Positions 1 through 8,666 are shown, counted from the stretch's first letter. The stretch is 36,141 nucleotides of DNA from Burkholderiaceae bacterium (GCA_013360485.1 JABWBN010000017.1:1-36141), one strand, 5' to 3'. Notes: a model not told the origin generated them from the sequence alone. A program made the numbers and translations.

Positions 1-1
1 G

Positions 2-487
2 GCTCGCCGCGTCGACGCCGAGGCGCTGGTGCGCTGGCGCGGGCGTGCCGGTGCCCTGACCGTCTCGATACTGCGGGTGCCGGGCATCTATGCATTCGAC
101 CGCCCGGGCGGAGACCCGCGCGAGCGCCTGTGGCGTGGCGCGCCGGTGTTGCGTCCGCAGGACGATGTCTATACCAACCACATCCACGCCGATGACCTGG
201 CGCGCGCCTGCATCGCGGCGCTCTACCGCGGGCGGCCGCAGCGCGCGGTGCATGTGTGCGACGACTCGCGGCTGCGCATGGGTGACCACTTCGACCATGT
301 GGCCGACCTGTGTGGCCTGGCGCGTCCTGAGCGCATCACGCGCGAGCAGGCGCTGGTGCAGCTCAGCGCAATGCAGATGAGCTTCCTGTCCGAGTCGAGG
401 CAGTTGCGCAATGACCGGCTCAAGCGCGAGTTGCGCGTGCGGCTGCGCTATCCGAGCGTGGACGCGGCCTGGTTCGCGCTGGGATAG
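2..487 (+). CDS. NAD-dependent epimerase/dehydratase family protein (SDR), 5' end outside window
   Basis: The open frame runs from the left edge (first full codon at base 2) to TAG at 485-487, giving the last 161 residues. The visible part is the C-terminal half of an extended short-chain dehydrogenase. It has the substrate-side segment ILRVPGIYAFDR, then VYTNHIHADDLARACIAAL, which is typical of the YeeZ/nucleoside-diphosphate-sugar epimerase group (an H-x-D-D segment where these proteins close the active site). The Rossmann glycine motif and the catalytic Tyr/Lys would lie upstream of the window and cannot be checked. The substrate is unknown. A GTG at 29 lies inside the frame but is not a credible start, because it would remove half of the fold. 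The tail faces the rhomboid gene, 66 bp away. I am confident of the superfamily and not of the reaction. Confidence 0.8.
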   Translation, partial: ARRVDAEALVRWRGRAGALTVSILRVPGIYAFDRPGGDPRERLWRGAPVLRPQDDVYTNHIHADDLARACIAALYRGRPQRAVHVCDDSRLRMGDHFDHVADLCGLARPERITREQALVQLSAMQMSFLSESRQLRNDRLKRELRVRLRYPSVDAAWFALG

Positions 488-553
488 GGACGGGCGCGCG
501 AAACCGGAGGTCCAGCCTCAGGCAGCCCCGAGAGTCCAGGGGGGCGGTCGAGG

Positions 554-1156
554 TCAGCGCCGCCGGCCCGAGCCGAAGGGCAGGCGGCCCCGCCAGTAGC
601 TGATCATCAGCCATGCCCCGGCCATGCCGCCCAGATGCGCGAAATGGGCCACGCCGGTCGGCCCGAACAGACCCAGCAGCAGTTCGAGCGCACCGAACAC
701 CATCACGAAGGTTCGCGCCTTCATGGGGATCGGTGGAATCAGCGGCATGATGACGCGGTTCGGGAACAACATGCCGTAGGCCAGCAACAGCCCGAACAGG
801 GCGCCCGACGCGCCCACCGTGTAGCCGCGCGAGCCCAGCAGCAGCGTGACCACCAACTGAGCCACCGCAGCGGCCAGCACGCTGGCGGCCAGCACTTGCA
901 GGTAGCGTCGCGTGCCCCACAGGCGTTCGAGCTCGCCGCCGAACATGTACAGCCCCAGCATGTTGAAGAACAAGTGGGTGAAGTCGCCGTGCAGGAACCC
1001 GTAGCTGATGACCTGCCAGGGCAGGAACAGGCCGCTGGCCAGTGGCCACAGGGCGAGGAAGCGCTCCATCAGACCCACCGGAAGCAACAACTGGGCGCAG
1101 AACACCGCCGAGCAGATGAGCATCAACGCCTGGGTAACCGGTGGCAACGGGAGCAT
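554..1156 (-). CDS. Rhomboid family intramembrane serine protease
   Basis: 200 residues with about six hydrophobic segments, the compact bacterial rhomboid form. The catalytic serine is in GASGALFG (S117) and the catalytic histidine in AHLGG (H174). The second-helix motif HLFFNMLGLYMFG (residues 61-73) supplies the conserved H-x-x-x-N residues. Rhomboids cleave transmembrane substrates within the inner membrane; the substrate here cannot be read from sequence. The start at 1156 lies only 16 nt after the 3' CCA of the tRNA-Leu on the same strand, with no clear Shine-Dalgarno sequence between them. A second in-frame ATG at codon 12 would remove part of the first hydrophobic segment. The gene is probably transcribed with the tRNA unless a promoter hides inside the tRNA gene. 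The family call is firm. Confidence 0.93.
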   Translation of the reverse strand: MLPLPPVTQALMLICSAVFCAQLLLPVGLMERFLALWPLASGLFLPWQVISYGFLHGDFTHLFFNMLGLYMFGGELERLWGTRRYLQVLAASVLAAAVAQLVVTLLLGSRGYTVGASGALFGLLLAYGMLFPNRVIMPLIPPIPMKARTFVMVFGALELLLGLFGPTGVAHFAHLGGMAGAWLMISYWRGRLPFGSGRRR

Positions 1157-1172
1157 GAGCAGCGAATGGGGG

Positions 1173-1257
1173 TGGTGCCCGCGGCCAGACTCGAACTGGC
1201 ACGCCTTGCGGCGGCGGATTTTGAATCCGCTACGTCTACCGATTTCGTCACGCGGGC
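1173..1257 (-). tRNA. tRNA-Leu (anticodon CAA)
   Basis: The reverse complement folds as an 85-nt class II tRNA. The acceptor stem GCCCGCG pairs with CGCGGGC, followed by discriminator A and an encoded CCA (1175-1173). The anticodon stem GCGGA/TCCGC encloses loop TTCAAAA, giving anticodon CAA, which reads UUG leucine codons. The T-loop TTCGAGT and the long variable arm expected for tRNA-Leu are present. It reads toward the rhomboid gene. Confidence 0.97.
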
Positions 1258-1265
1258 CGAGGAGA

Positions 1266-1288
1266 CACGCCGAATTCGGTTCGGCGTG
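1266..1288. promoter_or_regulatory. Perfect 9-bp inverted repeat in the tRNA-Leu 5' leader
   Basis: CACGCCGAA (1266-1274) and TTCGGCGTG (1280-1288) are perfect reverse complements around a 5-nt loop. The repeat lies 8 nt before the mature 5' end of tRNA-Leu, just downstream of a CATAAT hexamer (1302-1297, minus strand) that could be its -10 element. It may form a hairpin in the precursor RNA or serve as an operator. The function is inference; the symmetry is directly visible. Confidence 0.5.
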
Positions 1289-1335
1289 GGCTGGGGATTA
1301 TGGCATGGGGGTCCCGCGCGCCCCGTGCTGCGCTG

Positions 1336-1341
1336 CCACAA
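1336..1341 (+). promoter_or_regulatory. Candidate -10 element (CACAAT) for cysM
   Basis: CACAAT differs from the sigma-70 consensus TATAAT at two positions and lies 30 nt before the cysM ATG. Transcription would start near 1348, leaving a leader that contains the AAGGA ribosome-binding site at 1351. No good -35 hexamer is visible. Confidence 0.35.
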
Positions 1342-1365
1342 TGGGCGCCAAAGGAATCGCTGCCC

Positions 1366-2271
1366 ATGCCCGCCTATCTCACCATCGAGGAGATCATCGG
1401 CCGCACGCCGCTGGTGCGCCTGCAACGCCTGCCCGGCCAGGCTGAGGCGGCGCGCCGCAACGTCGTGCTCGGCAAGCTCGAGGGCCACAACCCGGCGGGT
1501 TCCGTGAAGGACCGGCCCGCCATGAGCATGATCCGCCGTGCCGAGGAGCGCGGGGAGATCCATCCCGGTGACACTTTGATCGAGGCCACCTCAGGCAACA
1601 CCGGCATCGCGCTGGCCATGGCCGCAGCGATACGTGGTTATCGAATGGTGCTGATCATGCCGGAGGATCTCTCGGTGGAGCGGGCGCAGACCATGAAGGC
1701 CTACGGTGCCGAACTGATCCTCACGCCCCGCTCGGGCGGCATGGAGTACGCCCGTGACCTGGCCGAGCAGATGCAGCGCGAAGGGCGCGGGCGCGTGCTC
1801 GACCAGTTCGCGAACGCCGACAACCCGCGGGTGCACTACGAAACCACCGGCCCCGAGATCTGGCAGGACACCGAGGGCCGCATCACGCACTTCGTCAGTG
1901 CCATGGGGACCACCGGAACGATCACCGGCGTGGGGCGCTACCTCAAGGAGCGCAACCCGGCCGTGCGCATCATCGGCGCGCAGCCGGCCGAGGGCTCGCG
2001 CATCCCGGGCATCCGCAAGTGGCCCGCGGCCTACCAGCCGCGCATCTACGACCCGAGCCAGGTCGACGAACTCGTGCTGGTGAGCCAGCCAGATGCCGAG
2101 GAAATGGCCCGGCGCATGGCGCGCGAGGAAGGTCTGTTCGCCGGCATCTCTGCCGCGGGCGCGGCCTGGGTTGCGCTGCAGTTGGCTGCGCGGGTGGAGG
2201 ACGCAACCATCGTGTTCGTGGTCTGTGACCGTGGCGAGCGCTACCTGTCCACCGGCGTGTTTCCTGCCTGA
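1366..2271 (+). CDS. cysM: Cysteine synthase B (O-acetylserine sulfhydrylase, CysM type)
   Basis: 301-residue pyridoxal-phosphate enzyme that makes cysteine from O-acetylserine and sulfide; CysM forms can also use thiosulfate. The cofactor lysine is K48 in NPAGSVKDRPA. The substrate loop TSGNTG is at residues 75-80, and the phosphate-binding stretch GTTGTITG follows in mid-protein. The motifs ITHFVSAMGTTGT and SRIPGIRKWP and the end ICDRG-like/YLSTGVF match E. coli CysM more closely than CysK. The ATG at 1366 is chosen because AAGGA lies 10 nt upstream; the frame stays open further upstream without a better start. The NUDIX gene follows after 12 bp, so the two are probably cotranscribed. tusA nearby is also a sulfur-handling gene. 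Confidence 0.96.
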   Translation: MPAYLTIEEIIGRTPLVRLQRLPGQAEAARRNVVLGKLEGHNPAGSVKDRPAMSMIRRAEERGEIHPGDTLIEATSGNTGIALAMAAAIRGYRMVLIMPEDLSVERAQTMKAYGAELILTPRSGGMEYARDLAEQMQREGRGRVLDQFANADNPRVHYETTGPEIWQDTEGRITHFVSAMGTTGTITGVGRYLKERNPAVRIIGAQPAEGSRIPGIRKWPAAYQPRIYDPSQVDELVLVSQPDAEEMARRMAREEGLFAGISAAGAAWVALQLAARVEDATIVFVVCDRGERYLSTGVFPA

Positions 2272-2283
2272 GCGCATCGCATC

Positions 2284-2829
2284 ATGAGCCATGCCTACCG
2301 CTACTGCCCTGCCTGCGCCACCGAGCTCGCCCTGATCGAACAGACCGAGGACGGCGGGCCCCGCACCCGGCTGCGGTGCCCGGCATGCCACTGGACGCAC
2401 TGGAACAATCCGACGCCGGTCCTGGCGGCCGTTGTGGAGTGCACCGACCGCGAAGGCCAGGTGCTGCTGGCGCGCAATGCCGCCTGGACGCACCGCATGT
2501 TCGCGCTGATCACCGGCTTCATGGAGGCGGGTGAAACACCGGTCGAAGGCATCGCGCGCGAGGTGGCCGAAGAAACCGCGCTGCAGGTGCATCACACGGC
2601 ATTGATCGGCGTCTACGAGTTCCAGCGCATGAATCAGGTCATCATTGCCTACCATGTGCAGGCGTGCGGCGAGATCCGGTTGTCGCCCGAGCTGGCCGAA
2701 TACCGGTTGTTCGCGCCTCAGGACCTGCGATGCTGGCCCGCCGGGACCGGCTATGCGCTGGCCGACTGGTTGCACAGCCGCGGGCTGGAGCCCGTGTTCA
2801 TGGATCCACCTCGTCGCGATCCGCACTGA
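2284..2829 (+). CDS. NUDIX hydrolase with N-terminal zinc ribbon
   Basis: 181 residues. Two C-P-x-C pairs (C8/C11 and C32/C35) form a zinc-ribbon-like module at the N-terminus, followed by a NUDIX domain. The NUDIX box runs from G78 to L100 with the metal-binding core REVAEE (R92, E93, E96, E97); the usual glycine near its end is alanine (A99). NUDIX enzymes hydrolyse nucleoside diphosphates linked to another group. The zinc ribbon recalls NudC NAD pyrophosphatases, but the SQPWPFP motif that marks NudC is not visible, so the substrate is left open. It begins 12 bp after cysM and ends 59 bp before tusA. No strong ribosome-binding site is seen before its ATG, consistent with coupling to cysM. 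Confidence 0.88.
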   Translation: MSHAYRYCPACATELALIEQTEDGGPRTRLRCPACHWTHWNNPTPVLAAVVECTDREGQVLLARNAAWTHRMFALITGFMEAGETPVEGIAREVAEETALQVHHTALIGVYEFQRMNQVIIAYHVQACGEIRLSPELAEYRLFAPQDLRCWPAGTGYALADWLHSRGLEPVFMDPPRRDPH

Positions 2830-2851
2830 CCGACCGGACGCACCACCCCCC

Positions 2852-2857
2852 TAGAAT
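2852..2857 (+). promoter_or_regulatory. Candidate -10 element (TAGAAT) for tusA
   Basis: TAGAAT lies 37 nt before the tusA ATG, within CCCTAGAATCG. The expected transcript would start near 2864 with a leader of about 25 nt. The same hexamer occurs before several other genes here. Confidence 0.45.
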
Positions 2858-2888
2858 CGAAACTTCTCCGCTCGACGAAAAGCCGACG

Positions 2889-3116
2889 ATGCAAGCGCAG
2901 AAGGAACTCGACACGCGCGGCCTGAATTGCCCGCTGCCCATCCTGAAGGCCAAGAAGGCGCTGTCCGAGATGTCCAGCGGCCAGGTGCTCAAGGTGGTCG
3001 CGACCGATCCTGGATCCATGCGCGACTTCCAGGCGTTCGCCCGCCAGACCGGCAACGAACTGCTCGAGCAGTCGGCCGAAGGTGCCGAATTCGTGCACTA
3101 CCTTCGCCGTCGATGA
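2889..3116 (+). CDS. tusA: TusA/SirA-family sulfurtransferase
   Basis: 75-residue protein of the usual TusA length. The signature R-G-L-N-C-P-x-P is at residues 10-17, with the persulfide-carrying cysteine at C14, followed by the helix ILKAKKAL. TusA proteins carry sulfur as a cysteine persulfide, for tRNA thiolation, molybdenum cofactor work or sulfur oxidation, depending on the paralogue. The sequence does not say which role applies here. The ATG at 2889 is the only start that gives the family N-terminus; the longer open frame upstream is non-coding. A strong hairpin follows its stop directly. The symbol is a family-level assignment. Confidence 0.9.
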   Translation: MQAQKELDTRGLNCPLPILKAKKALSEMSSGQVLKVVATDPGSMRDFQAFARQTGNELLEQSAEGAEFVHYLRRR

Positions 3117-3118
3117 TG

Positions 3119-3170
3119 CGATCGCCCAGCGCGGCGCGACCCTCGGGCCGGTGTCCGCGCGCGCGATCGT
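3119..3170. repeat. Long GC-rich hairpin just after tusA
   Basis: CGATCGC (3119-3125) pairs with GCGATCG (3164-3170), and GCGCGG (3130-3135) pairs with CCGCGC (3156-3161), leaving a 20-nt loop. It starts 2 nt after the tusA stop. There is no T-run after the stem, so it is not a classical intrinsic terminator; it may stabilise the mRNA end or work with Rho. Confidence 0.45.
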
Positions 3171-3228
3171 CCCCCCACCACACCGGGGGGAGGGAACTGG
3201 TGCCCCCCCGGAACCGGGGTGAGGGAAA
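3171..3228. repeat. REP-like C/G-run palindrome
   Basis: The spacer contains alternating runs of six or seven C and G. CCGGGGGG (3183-3190) is the reverse complement of CCCCCCGG (3204-3211), and the pattern is flanked by further C and G runs and two GAGGGAA copies. The texture resembles short intergenic palindromic repeats found in many betaproteobacterial genomes. Whether it is repeated elsewhere in this genome cannot be seen from this window. Confidence 0.4.
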
Positions 3229-3258
3229 CAACCCTTCGTCGGTCAACAATCGCTTACA

Positions 3259-3264
3259 TAGAAT
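3259..3264 (+). promoter_or_regulatory. Candidate -10 element (TAGAAT) for the dehydrogenase-like gene
   Basis: TAGAAT lies 81 nt before the chosen ATG at 3340, with a weak TTCGTC 18 bp further upstream. The leader would be about 69 nt. Confidence 0.35.
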
Positions 3265-3339
3265 GCCTGCAGGTCTGTGCCGGCCTGTCCGGTGCCTTCC
3301 GGCACGGGCAGCACGGGCCGCCCCGGTGCGTGGGAGCCG

Positions 3340-4317
3340 ATGGATATCCTGATCGTCGAACCGCTGGATCCCGAAGTGATGCACTGGCTGGTTGCGCGCC
3401 ACGCCGTGCGTTACGCGCCGGATCTCGGCCGCGAACCGCGCGGTTTCCGCCAGGCGCTGTACAACGTGCGCTCGATGATCATTCCGCCGTCGGTCGCGCT
3501 GGATGCGGAGACGCTGCACCACGCACCGATGCTGCGCGCCGTAGGGCGCCTGAGCGCAGGGGCAGAGAACATCGACGTGGACGCCTGCGCACGGGCCGGC
3601 GTCGAAGTGGTGCGCCCGAGCAATGCCACCGCCGCGGCCGAGGCTGAGTTCGTGATCGGCGCGCTGCTGCAGATGCTGAGGCGGGTGCCGGTGGTCAACG
3701 CCGAAGGCTTGCTGGTGGGCCGCGAGATCGGGGGGTCCACGGTCGGTCTGGTGGGCATGTCGCCCGCCGCACGGCCCCTGGCCCAGTTGCTGTCGGCGTT
3801 CGGAGCTCGCGTGGTCGGCTACGACCCGGCCGTGCATGCCAATGATGGCATCTGGGCCCGCTGGAAAGTCGAGCCTGTGGGTCTGCGCGAACTGCTGGAG
3901 GAGTCGGAGGCCGTGGCCGTGCTGCTGACCTACTTCACCCGGTACCACGGCCTGATCGGCGAGCGTTTCCTGCCGTTCTGCCGGCCGAACCAGGTGATGG
4001 TGAGCATCGCGCCGTCGAGCGTCTTCGATGAGGCGGCGCTGGCCGACGCACTGGGCACGGGCCGCATGGCCGCCGCCTGGTTCGACAGCCTGGAGCCGGG
4101 CATGCTGGAGCCCGGGCGCCCGTTGCACGACATCGACAACCTGCAGATCACGCCGCGCGTGGCCAGCACCACCCGAGAGTCGCGCGTGCGCAGCGCCTGG
4201 GGCGTCGCGCGGCGCATCGACGAATTGCTCACGCAACCCGTGGTGCGCGACTTCCGGCCCCCCGAGCGGCCTACAGACGAGCCGCTTGATCTTGCAGCCG
4301 GAGGAGCGTCTGGCTGA
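3340..4317 (+). CDS. D-2-hydroxyacid dehydrogenase-like protein with degenerate active site
   Basis: 325 residues with the two-domain layout of D-isomer-specific 2-hydroxyacid dehydrogenases: a substrate domain, then a Rossmann domain starting near residue 133, then a return to the first domain. The fold signatures [11 protein letters not shown] (69-79), GYDP (160-163) and [10 protein letters not shown] (229-238) are clear. Key positions differ. The NAD-binding G-x-G-x-x-G reads G-M-S-P-A-A (139-144). The place of the catalytic arginine (ARGG in active members) reads APSS, with P225. The place of the catalytic histidine (TPH) reads TPR, with R273. A glutamate (E252) remains. Normal hydride transfer is therefore doubtful; a binding or regulatory role is possible. 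The start at 3340 gives the family N-terminus MDILIVEPL. The last 47 bp overlap the end of valS on the other strand. Confidence 0.85.
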   Translation: MDILIVEPLDPEVMHWLVARHAVRYAPDLGREPRGFRQALYNVRSMIIPPSVALDAETLHHAPMLRAVGRLSAGAENIDVDACARAGVEVVRPSNATAAAEAEFVIGALLQMLRRVPVVNAEGLLVGREIGGSTVGLVGMSPAARPLAQLLSAFGARVVGYDPAVHANDGIWARWKVEPVGLRELLEESEAVAVLLTYFTRYHGLIGERFLPFCRPNQVMVSIAPSSVFDEAALADALGTGRMAAAWFDSLEPGMLEPGRPLHDIDNLQITPRVASTTRESRVRSAWGVARRIDELLTQPVVRDFRPPERPTDEPLDLAAGGASG

Positions 4318-7105
4318 AGTCGTCCAGCCGCCGACGCTCCTGTTCGACCACCGCAGCCGGCGCGCGCGCCACGAAGCTCTCGTTGCCGAGCTTGCCCTGC
4401 GCTTTGGTGATTTCGCCCTGCAGCCGAGTGATCTCGCGCGCCAGCCGCGCGCGCTCGGCCTCCACGTCGATGGCTACATGCAGAGCCAGCCGCAGCGCCC
4501 CGTGCACCGCCACCGGCGCCTGCGCGCTGGCCTGGGTGAAAGCGGCCTCGTCGTCGAATGCGCGCACCTCCGCAAGCTTGCCCAGGGCCTTGAGCACCGG
4601 GGCGGCTTCGTCGATGAAAACGGCGTCGCCTATGGCATAGAGCGGCACGCGCTCGGCCGGTGACAGGCCCATTTCGCTGCGCAGACTGCGCACGGCAGCC
4701 ACCACGCCCTTGAGCCGTGTCATCCAGGCGTCCGCCGCGGCGTCGATGCGCGCGGGCTGGGCCTGGGGGTAGGGAGCAGTGGCCACGCTGTCGCACACCT
4801 TGCGCCCGGCCACCGGCGCCACCGTGTTCCACAGCTCGGCCGTGATGAACGGCGTCACCGGGTGCAGCAGCCGAAGCACGGTTTCGAGCACCCGGATCAG
4901 GGTGCGACGGGTGGCACGCTGCTGCGCGGCGCTTCCGCCGGCAATCTGCACCTTGGCGATCTCGAGGTACCAGTCGCAGTACTCGTCCCACACGAACTGA
5001 TAGATGGCGCCGGCCACGGTATCGAGCCGGTATTCGGCGAAACCCTGCGCCACCGCCGCTTCGACGCGCTGCAATTCGCCGGTGATCCACCGGTCGGCCG
5101 CCGAGAATGAGAGATAGGCCTCGCAGCCGGCGGGGGTTGCGCAGGCGGCCTGGGCGAGTTCATCCAGGCCGCAGTCCTGCCCGTCGCAGTTCATCAGCAC
5201 GAAGCGCGTGGCATTCCAGAGCTTGTTGCAGAAGTTGCGGTAGCCCTCGCAGCGCTTGCTGTCGAAGTTGATGCTGCGCCCCAGCGTCGCCATGGCCGCG
5301 AAGGTGAAGCGCAACGCGTCGGCACCGTAGCCTGGAATGCCGTCGGGGAACTCCTTCTCGGTGGCCTTGCGCACCTTGGGCGCGGTTTCCGGCTTGCGTA
5401 GCCCCGTGGTGCGCTTGTCGAGCAGGGGGCCGAGCTCGATACCGTCGATCAGGTCGACCGGGTCGAGCACATTGCCTTCGCTCTTGCTCATCTTGTGGCC
5501 GTGGGCGTCGAGCACCAGGCCGTGGATGTAGACGTGATGGAACGGCACCTTTCCGGTGAAGTGCTTGGTCATCATGATCATCCGGGCGACCCAGAAGAAG
5601 ATGATGTCGTAGCCGGTCACCAGTACCGAGGAGGGCAGGAACAGGTCCTGCTCGACCGTGCGCTCGGGCCAGCCCAGCGTGGAGAAGGGCACCAGCGCGG
5701 AGGAGTACCAGGTGTCCAGAACGTCAGGATCGCGCGTCAGCGCTCCGGTGTATCCCGCCGCGTGCGCCTGCGCGCGGGCGTCAGCCTCGCTGCGGGCAAC
5801 GAACAACTGGCCATCCTCGCCGTACCAGGCCGGGATCTGGTGGCCCCACCAGAGCTGGCGGCTGATGCACCAGTCCTGGATGTTCTTCATCCACTGGTTG
5901 TAGGTGTTCACCCACTGCTCGGGCACGAACTTCACCTCGCCCGAGGCCACGACGTCGATCGCCTTTTGCGCGATGCTCGTGCCATCTGCGCCCGGCCGGG
6001 TCATGGCGACAAACCACTGGTCGGTGAGCATGGGCTCGATCACCTGGCCGGTGCGTGCGCAGCGCGGCACCATCAGCCGATGCTTGCGGGTCTCGACCAG
6101 CAGGCCCTCGGTGTCGAGATCGGCCACCACCGCTTTTCGCGCGACGAAACGGTCCAGCCCGCGCAGTCCCTCCGGAATCTCGGGCAGGTCGGCTCGCACC
6201 GTGGCTTCGAGGGTGAAGATGGTGATCATGTCCAGGCCGTGGCGCTGGCCTACCGCGTAGTCGTTGGCGTCGTGAGCGGGCGTGACCTTCACGACGCCGG
6301 TGCCGAATTCCTTGTCGACGTAGGCGTCGGCGATCACCGGCACCAAGCGCCCGGTGATCGGCAGCTTGACCTGCTTGCCGACGAAGTCCGCGTAGCGTTC
6401 GTCTTCGGGGTGCACCATCACGGCGGTGTCGCCCAGCATGGTTTCAGGGCGTGTGGTGGCCACGACCAGCGAGCCCGAGCCATCGGCCAGTGGATAGCGG
6501 ATGTGCCACAGGTGGCCGTCTTCTTCCTCGCTTTCCACCTCGAGGTCGGACACCGCGCTCTTGAGCACCGGGTCCCAGCTCACCAGCCGCTTGCCACGGT
6601 AGATCAGGCCCTCTTCATACAGCCGCACGAAGGTCTCGGTCACCACCTTGGACAGCTTGTCGTCCATGGTGAAGTACTCGTGTGCCCAGCTCACGCTGGC
6701 GCCCATGCGGCGCATCTGGCGTGTGATGGTCGAGCCGCTGTGTTCTTTCCACTCCCAGACCTTGGCGACGAACGCATCGCGCCCCAGGTCGTGTCGGGAG
6801 ATGCCCTGTTCCTGCAGTTGCCGCTCCACGACGATCTGGGTGGCGATGCCGGCGTGGTCGGTTCCTGGCACCCACAGCGTGTTGAAACCGCGCATGCGGT
6901 GGTAACGCGTCAGCGAGTCCATGATCGTCTGGTTGAACGCATGGCCCATGTGCAGCGTGCCGGTGACGTTGGGCGGCGGCAACTGGATCGAGAACGAGGG
7001 CCTGCTCGCATCGAGCGTGGGCGCGTAAAGGCCTGATTGCTCCCAGCGCGGACCCCAATGGGCCTCGATGGCGGTGGGTTCGAAGGACTTGGGCGTTTCG
7101 GTCAT
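4271..7105 (-). CDS. valS: Valyl-tRNA synthetase
   Basis: 944-residue class I aminoacyl-tRNA synthetase that charges tRNA-Val and edits mischarged threonine. It has the HIGH-type motif [12 protein letters not shown] near the N-terminus, [12 protein letters not shown] in the catalytic core, the tryptophan-rich zone [15 protein letters not shown], the editing insert between them, an anticodon-binding domain, and a C-terminal coiled-coil tRNA arm that begins near [14 protein letters not shown]. The length fits the bacterial family. I prefer the ATG at 7105 ([10 protein letters not shown]); another ATG at 7126 adds seven residues, and neither has a strong ribosome-binding site. A perfect TACAAT lies upstream on this strand. 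The gene ends inside the 3' end of the convergent dehydrogenase-like gene. Confidence 0.97.
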   Translation of the reverse strand: MTETPKSFEPTAIEAHWGPRWEQSGLYAPTLDASRPSFSIQLPPPNVTGTLHMGHAFNQTIMDSLTRYHRMRGFNTLWVPGTDHAGIATQIVVERQLQEQGISRHDLGRDAFVAKVWEWKEHSGSTITRQMRRMGASVSWAHEYFTMDDKLSKVVTETFVRLYEEGLIYRGKRLVSWDPVLKSAVSDLEVESEEEDGHLWHIRYPLADGSGSLVVATTRPETMLGDTAVMVHPEDERYADFVGKQVKLPITGRLVPVIADAYVDKEFGTGVVKVTPAHDANDYAVGQRHGLDMITIFTLEATVRADLPEIPEGLRGLDRFVARKAVVADLDTEGLLVETRKHRLMVPRCARTGQVIEPMLTDQWFVAMTRPGADGTSIAQKAIDVVASGEVKFVPEQWVNTYNQWMKNIQDWCISRQLWWGHQIPAWYGEDGQLFVARSEADARAQAHAAGYTGALTRDPDVLDTWYSSALVPFSTLGWPERTVEQDLFLPSSVLVTGYDIIFFWVARMIMMTKHFTGKVPFHHVYIHGLVLDAHGHKMSKSEGNVLDPVDLIDGIELGPLLDKRTTGLRKPETAPKVRKATEKEFPDGIPGYGADALRFTFAAMATLGRSINFDSKRCEGYRNFCNKLWNATRFVLMNCDGQDCGLDELAQAACATPAGCEAYLSFSAADRWITGELQRVEAAVAQGFAEYRLDTVAGAIYQFVWDEYCDWYLEIAKVQIAGGSAAQQRATRRTLIRVLETVLRLLHPVTPFITAELWNTVAPVAGRKVCDSVATAPYPQAQPARIDAAADAWMTRLKGVVAAVRSLRSEMGLSPAERVPLYAIGDAVFIDEAAPVLKALGKLAEVRAFDDEAAFTQASAQAPVAVHGALRLALHVAIDVEAERARLAREITRLQGEITKAQGKLGNESFVARAPAAVVEQERRRLDDFSQTLLRLQDQAARL

Positions 7106-7174
7106 GGCAGAGACGATTGGACACATTGCGCAGGGTGGGCCCTGTCAACGAATGCGCAGTCTGGGGGGTTGCCG

Positions 7175-7180
7175 ATTGTA
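7175..7180 (-). promoter_or_regulatory. Candidate -10 element (TACAAT) for valS
   Basis: On the minus strand TACAAT (7180 to 7175) precedes valS by about 70 nt. The predicted leader holds two TGCGCA copies that could pair with each other around a GGGCCC core. A TTGACA also lies in this leader but has no good partner hexamer 17 bp downstream. Confidence 0.4.
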
Positions 7181-7231
7181 GGTGGCCGCCCTGTGCGGGC
7201 GCTGCCATACTGGCCGAACCGGAGCCCGTCG

Positions 7232-8641
7232 ATGCAACCCATCCCTACCTGCCCAGGCCCGATGGCCGAATGGCCAGCCGCGCGCAGGCGTGCGCCACGC
7301 GGGTCCCGTTCGGTGCTGGCCGTCGCCGCTGCATTGGCGCTCGTGGCCGGATGCGGCGGTGGCGGCGGCGATCCCGGAGATCCGATCATCTCCCTGACGT
7401 GCCAGCCCAACTCGCGCAAGGCCGCGCTGCGCGACTACTTCGACGACTGGTATTTCTGGTATGCCATCAGCCCGCGGCCCGAGCCCTGGAGCGGCGCCTC
7501 GCTGGATGAGTATTTCAGGGCGCTGCTGTTTGTCGGCAATTCCACGTTCCCGGCCGATCGCTGGAGTTACTACGAGAGCACGGAGAACTTCAACCGCTTT
7601 TATGGCGATGGCCAGTCGCTGGGCTATGGCGTGGCGGTGGCCGGCGTCGAGGTTGCGGGGCGACCCGACCTGCCGCTGTACGTGCGGCACGTCGAGCCGC
7701 AGTCGCCTGCCGGCGTGGCCGGTGTCGTGCGGGGCGATCAGGTCCTGTCATTGAACGGTCGACCGGCCAGCGAGCTGATCACCGCGAACGACTTCAGCCT
7801 GCTCACCGCCGAGCGTACCGGGCAGACGCTCACGCTTGCGCTGCAGGGATCCGGCGGGCAGCGCACGGTCACGCTGACTGCGGCGGTGTATCGCCTCAGC
7901 CCGGTGCCCAGAAGCACCGTGGTGAACACGCCGGGGGGGCGACCCGTGGGTTATGTCATGGTCAAGGACATGATCACGCAGGCGATCACGCCGGCCACCG
8001 AGGCGTTCGCGCGATTTCGCGCCGCTGGCGTGAGCGAGCTGGTGGTTGACGTGCGCTACAACGGCGGTGGCCTGGTCAGCGTCGGGCGCGACCTTGCCTC
8101 ACTCGTGGCTGGCGCGCGCGCGGCCGGCGCCACTTATGCATCGCTGCTCTACAACAACCGCCAGGCCGCACAGTGGAACACCAGCTACGCGTTCACGCGT
8201 CCGGCCGATGCTTTGGGCTTGGCGCGGGTGTATCTGCTGGTGGGCCCGCGCACCTGCTCGGCCAGTGAGCAACTCGCCAACGGATTGCGGCCGTACGTCG
8301 ATGTGGTGTTGGTGGGCGACGCCACCTGCGGCAAGCCGGTGGGCTTCCTGCCCAAGGACGACACCTGTGGCACCACCTACAACGTCGTCAACTTCGAGTC
8401 GGTGAACGCGCGCAACGAAGGGCGCTACTTCGACGGCTTGCAGCCCACGTGCGCAGTGGCCGAAGACTGGCACCAGCCGTTGGGCGCGCCCGCCGAGCCA
8501 CTGCTGGCCACGGCGCTGGCGCACGCCGACGGCCAGGGTTGCACGGGCGTCGCCGCAGGCGCGCGCCCACGCGCGCTGGCAGCTCAGCGCGAACGCGCAC
8601 GGTGGAGCGAGGGCGAGCGCCCGGTCATGATTCCGCGCTGA
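7232..8641 (+). CDS. S41 family (C-terminal processing) peptidase, predicted lipoprotein
   Basis: 469 residues. The N-terminus carries a positively charged stretch, a hydrophobic core and the lipobox LVAGC with the lipidated cysteine at C41, followed by a glycine run. A PDZ-like domain covers roughly residues 130-190 (VRHVEPQSPAGVAGVVRGDQ). The S41 protease core follows, with the nucleophile in CSASE (S343) and the general base lysine in TCGKP (K368). The 25-residue spacing equals that of the Ser/Lys dyad in E. coli Tsp. The protein should sit in the periplasm or outer membrane and cleave exported proteins near their C-termini. The ATG at 7232 has GGAG 8 nt upstream. It is divergent from valS (126 bp) and ends 25 bp from the end of guaC. 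Confidence 0.9.
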   Translation: MQPIPTCPGPMAEWPAARRRAPRGSRSVLAVAAALALVAGCGGGGGDPGDPIISLTCQPNSRKAALRDYFDDWYFWYAISPRPEPWSGASLDEYFRALLFVGNSTFPADRWSYYESTENFNRFYGDGQSLGYGVAVAGVEVAGRPDLPLYVRHVEPQSPAGVAGVVRGDQVLSLNGRPASELITANDFSLLTAERTGQTLTLALQGSGGQRTVTLTAAVYRLSPVPRSTVVNTPGGRPVGYVMVKDMITQAITPATEAFARFRAAGVSELVVDVRYNGGGLVSVGRDLASLVAGARAAGATYASLLYNNRQAAQWNTSYAFTRPADALGLARVYLLVGPRTCSASEQLANGLRPYVDVVLVGDATCGKPVGFLPKDDTCGTTYNVVNFESVNARNEGRYFDGLQPTCAVAEDWHQPLGAPAEPLLATALAHADGQGCTGVAAGARPRALAAQRERARWSEGERPVMIPR

Positions 8642-8666
8642 TGCTGCTGCTGCGGCGGTGCTGCTG

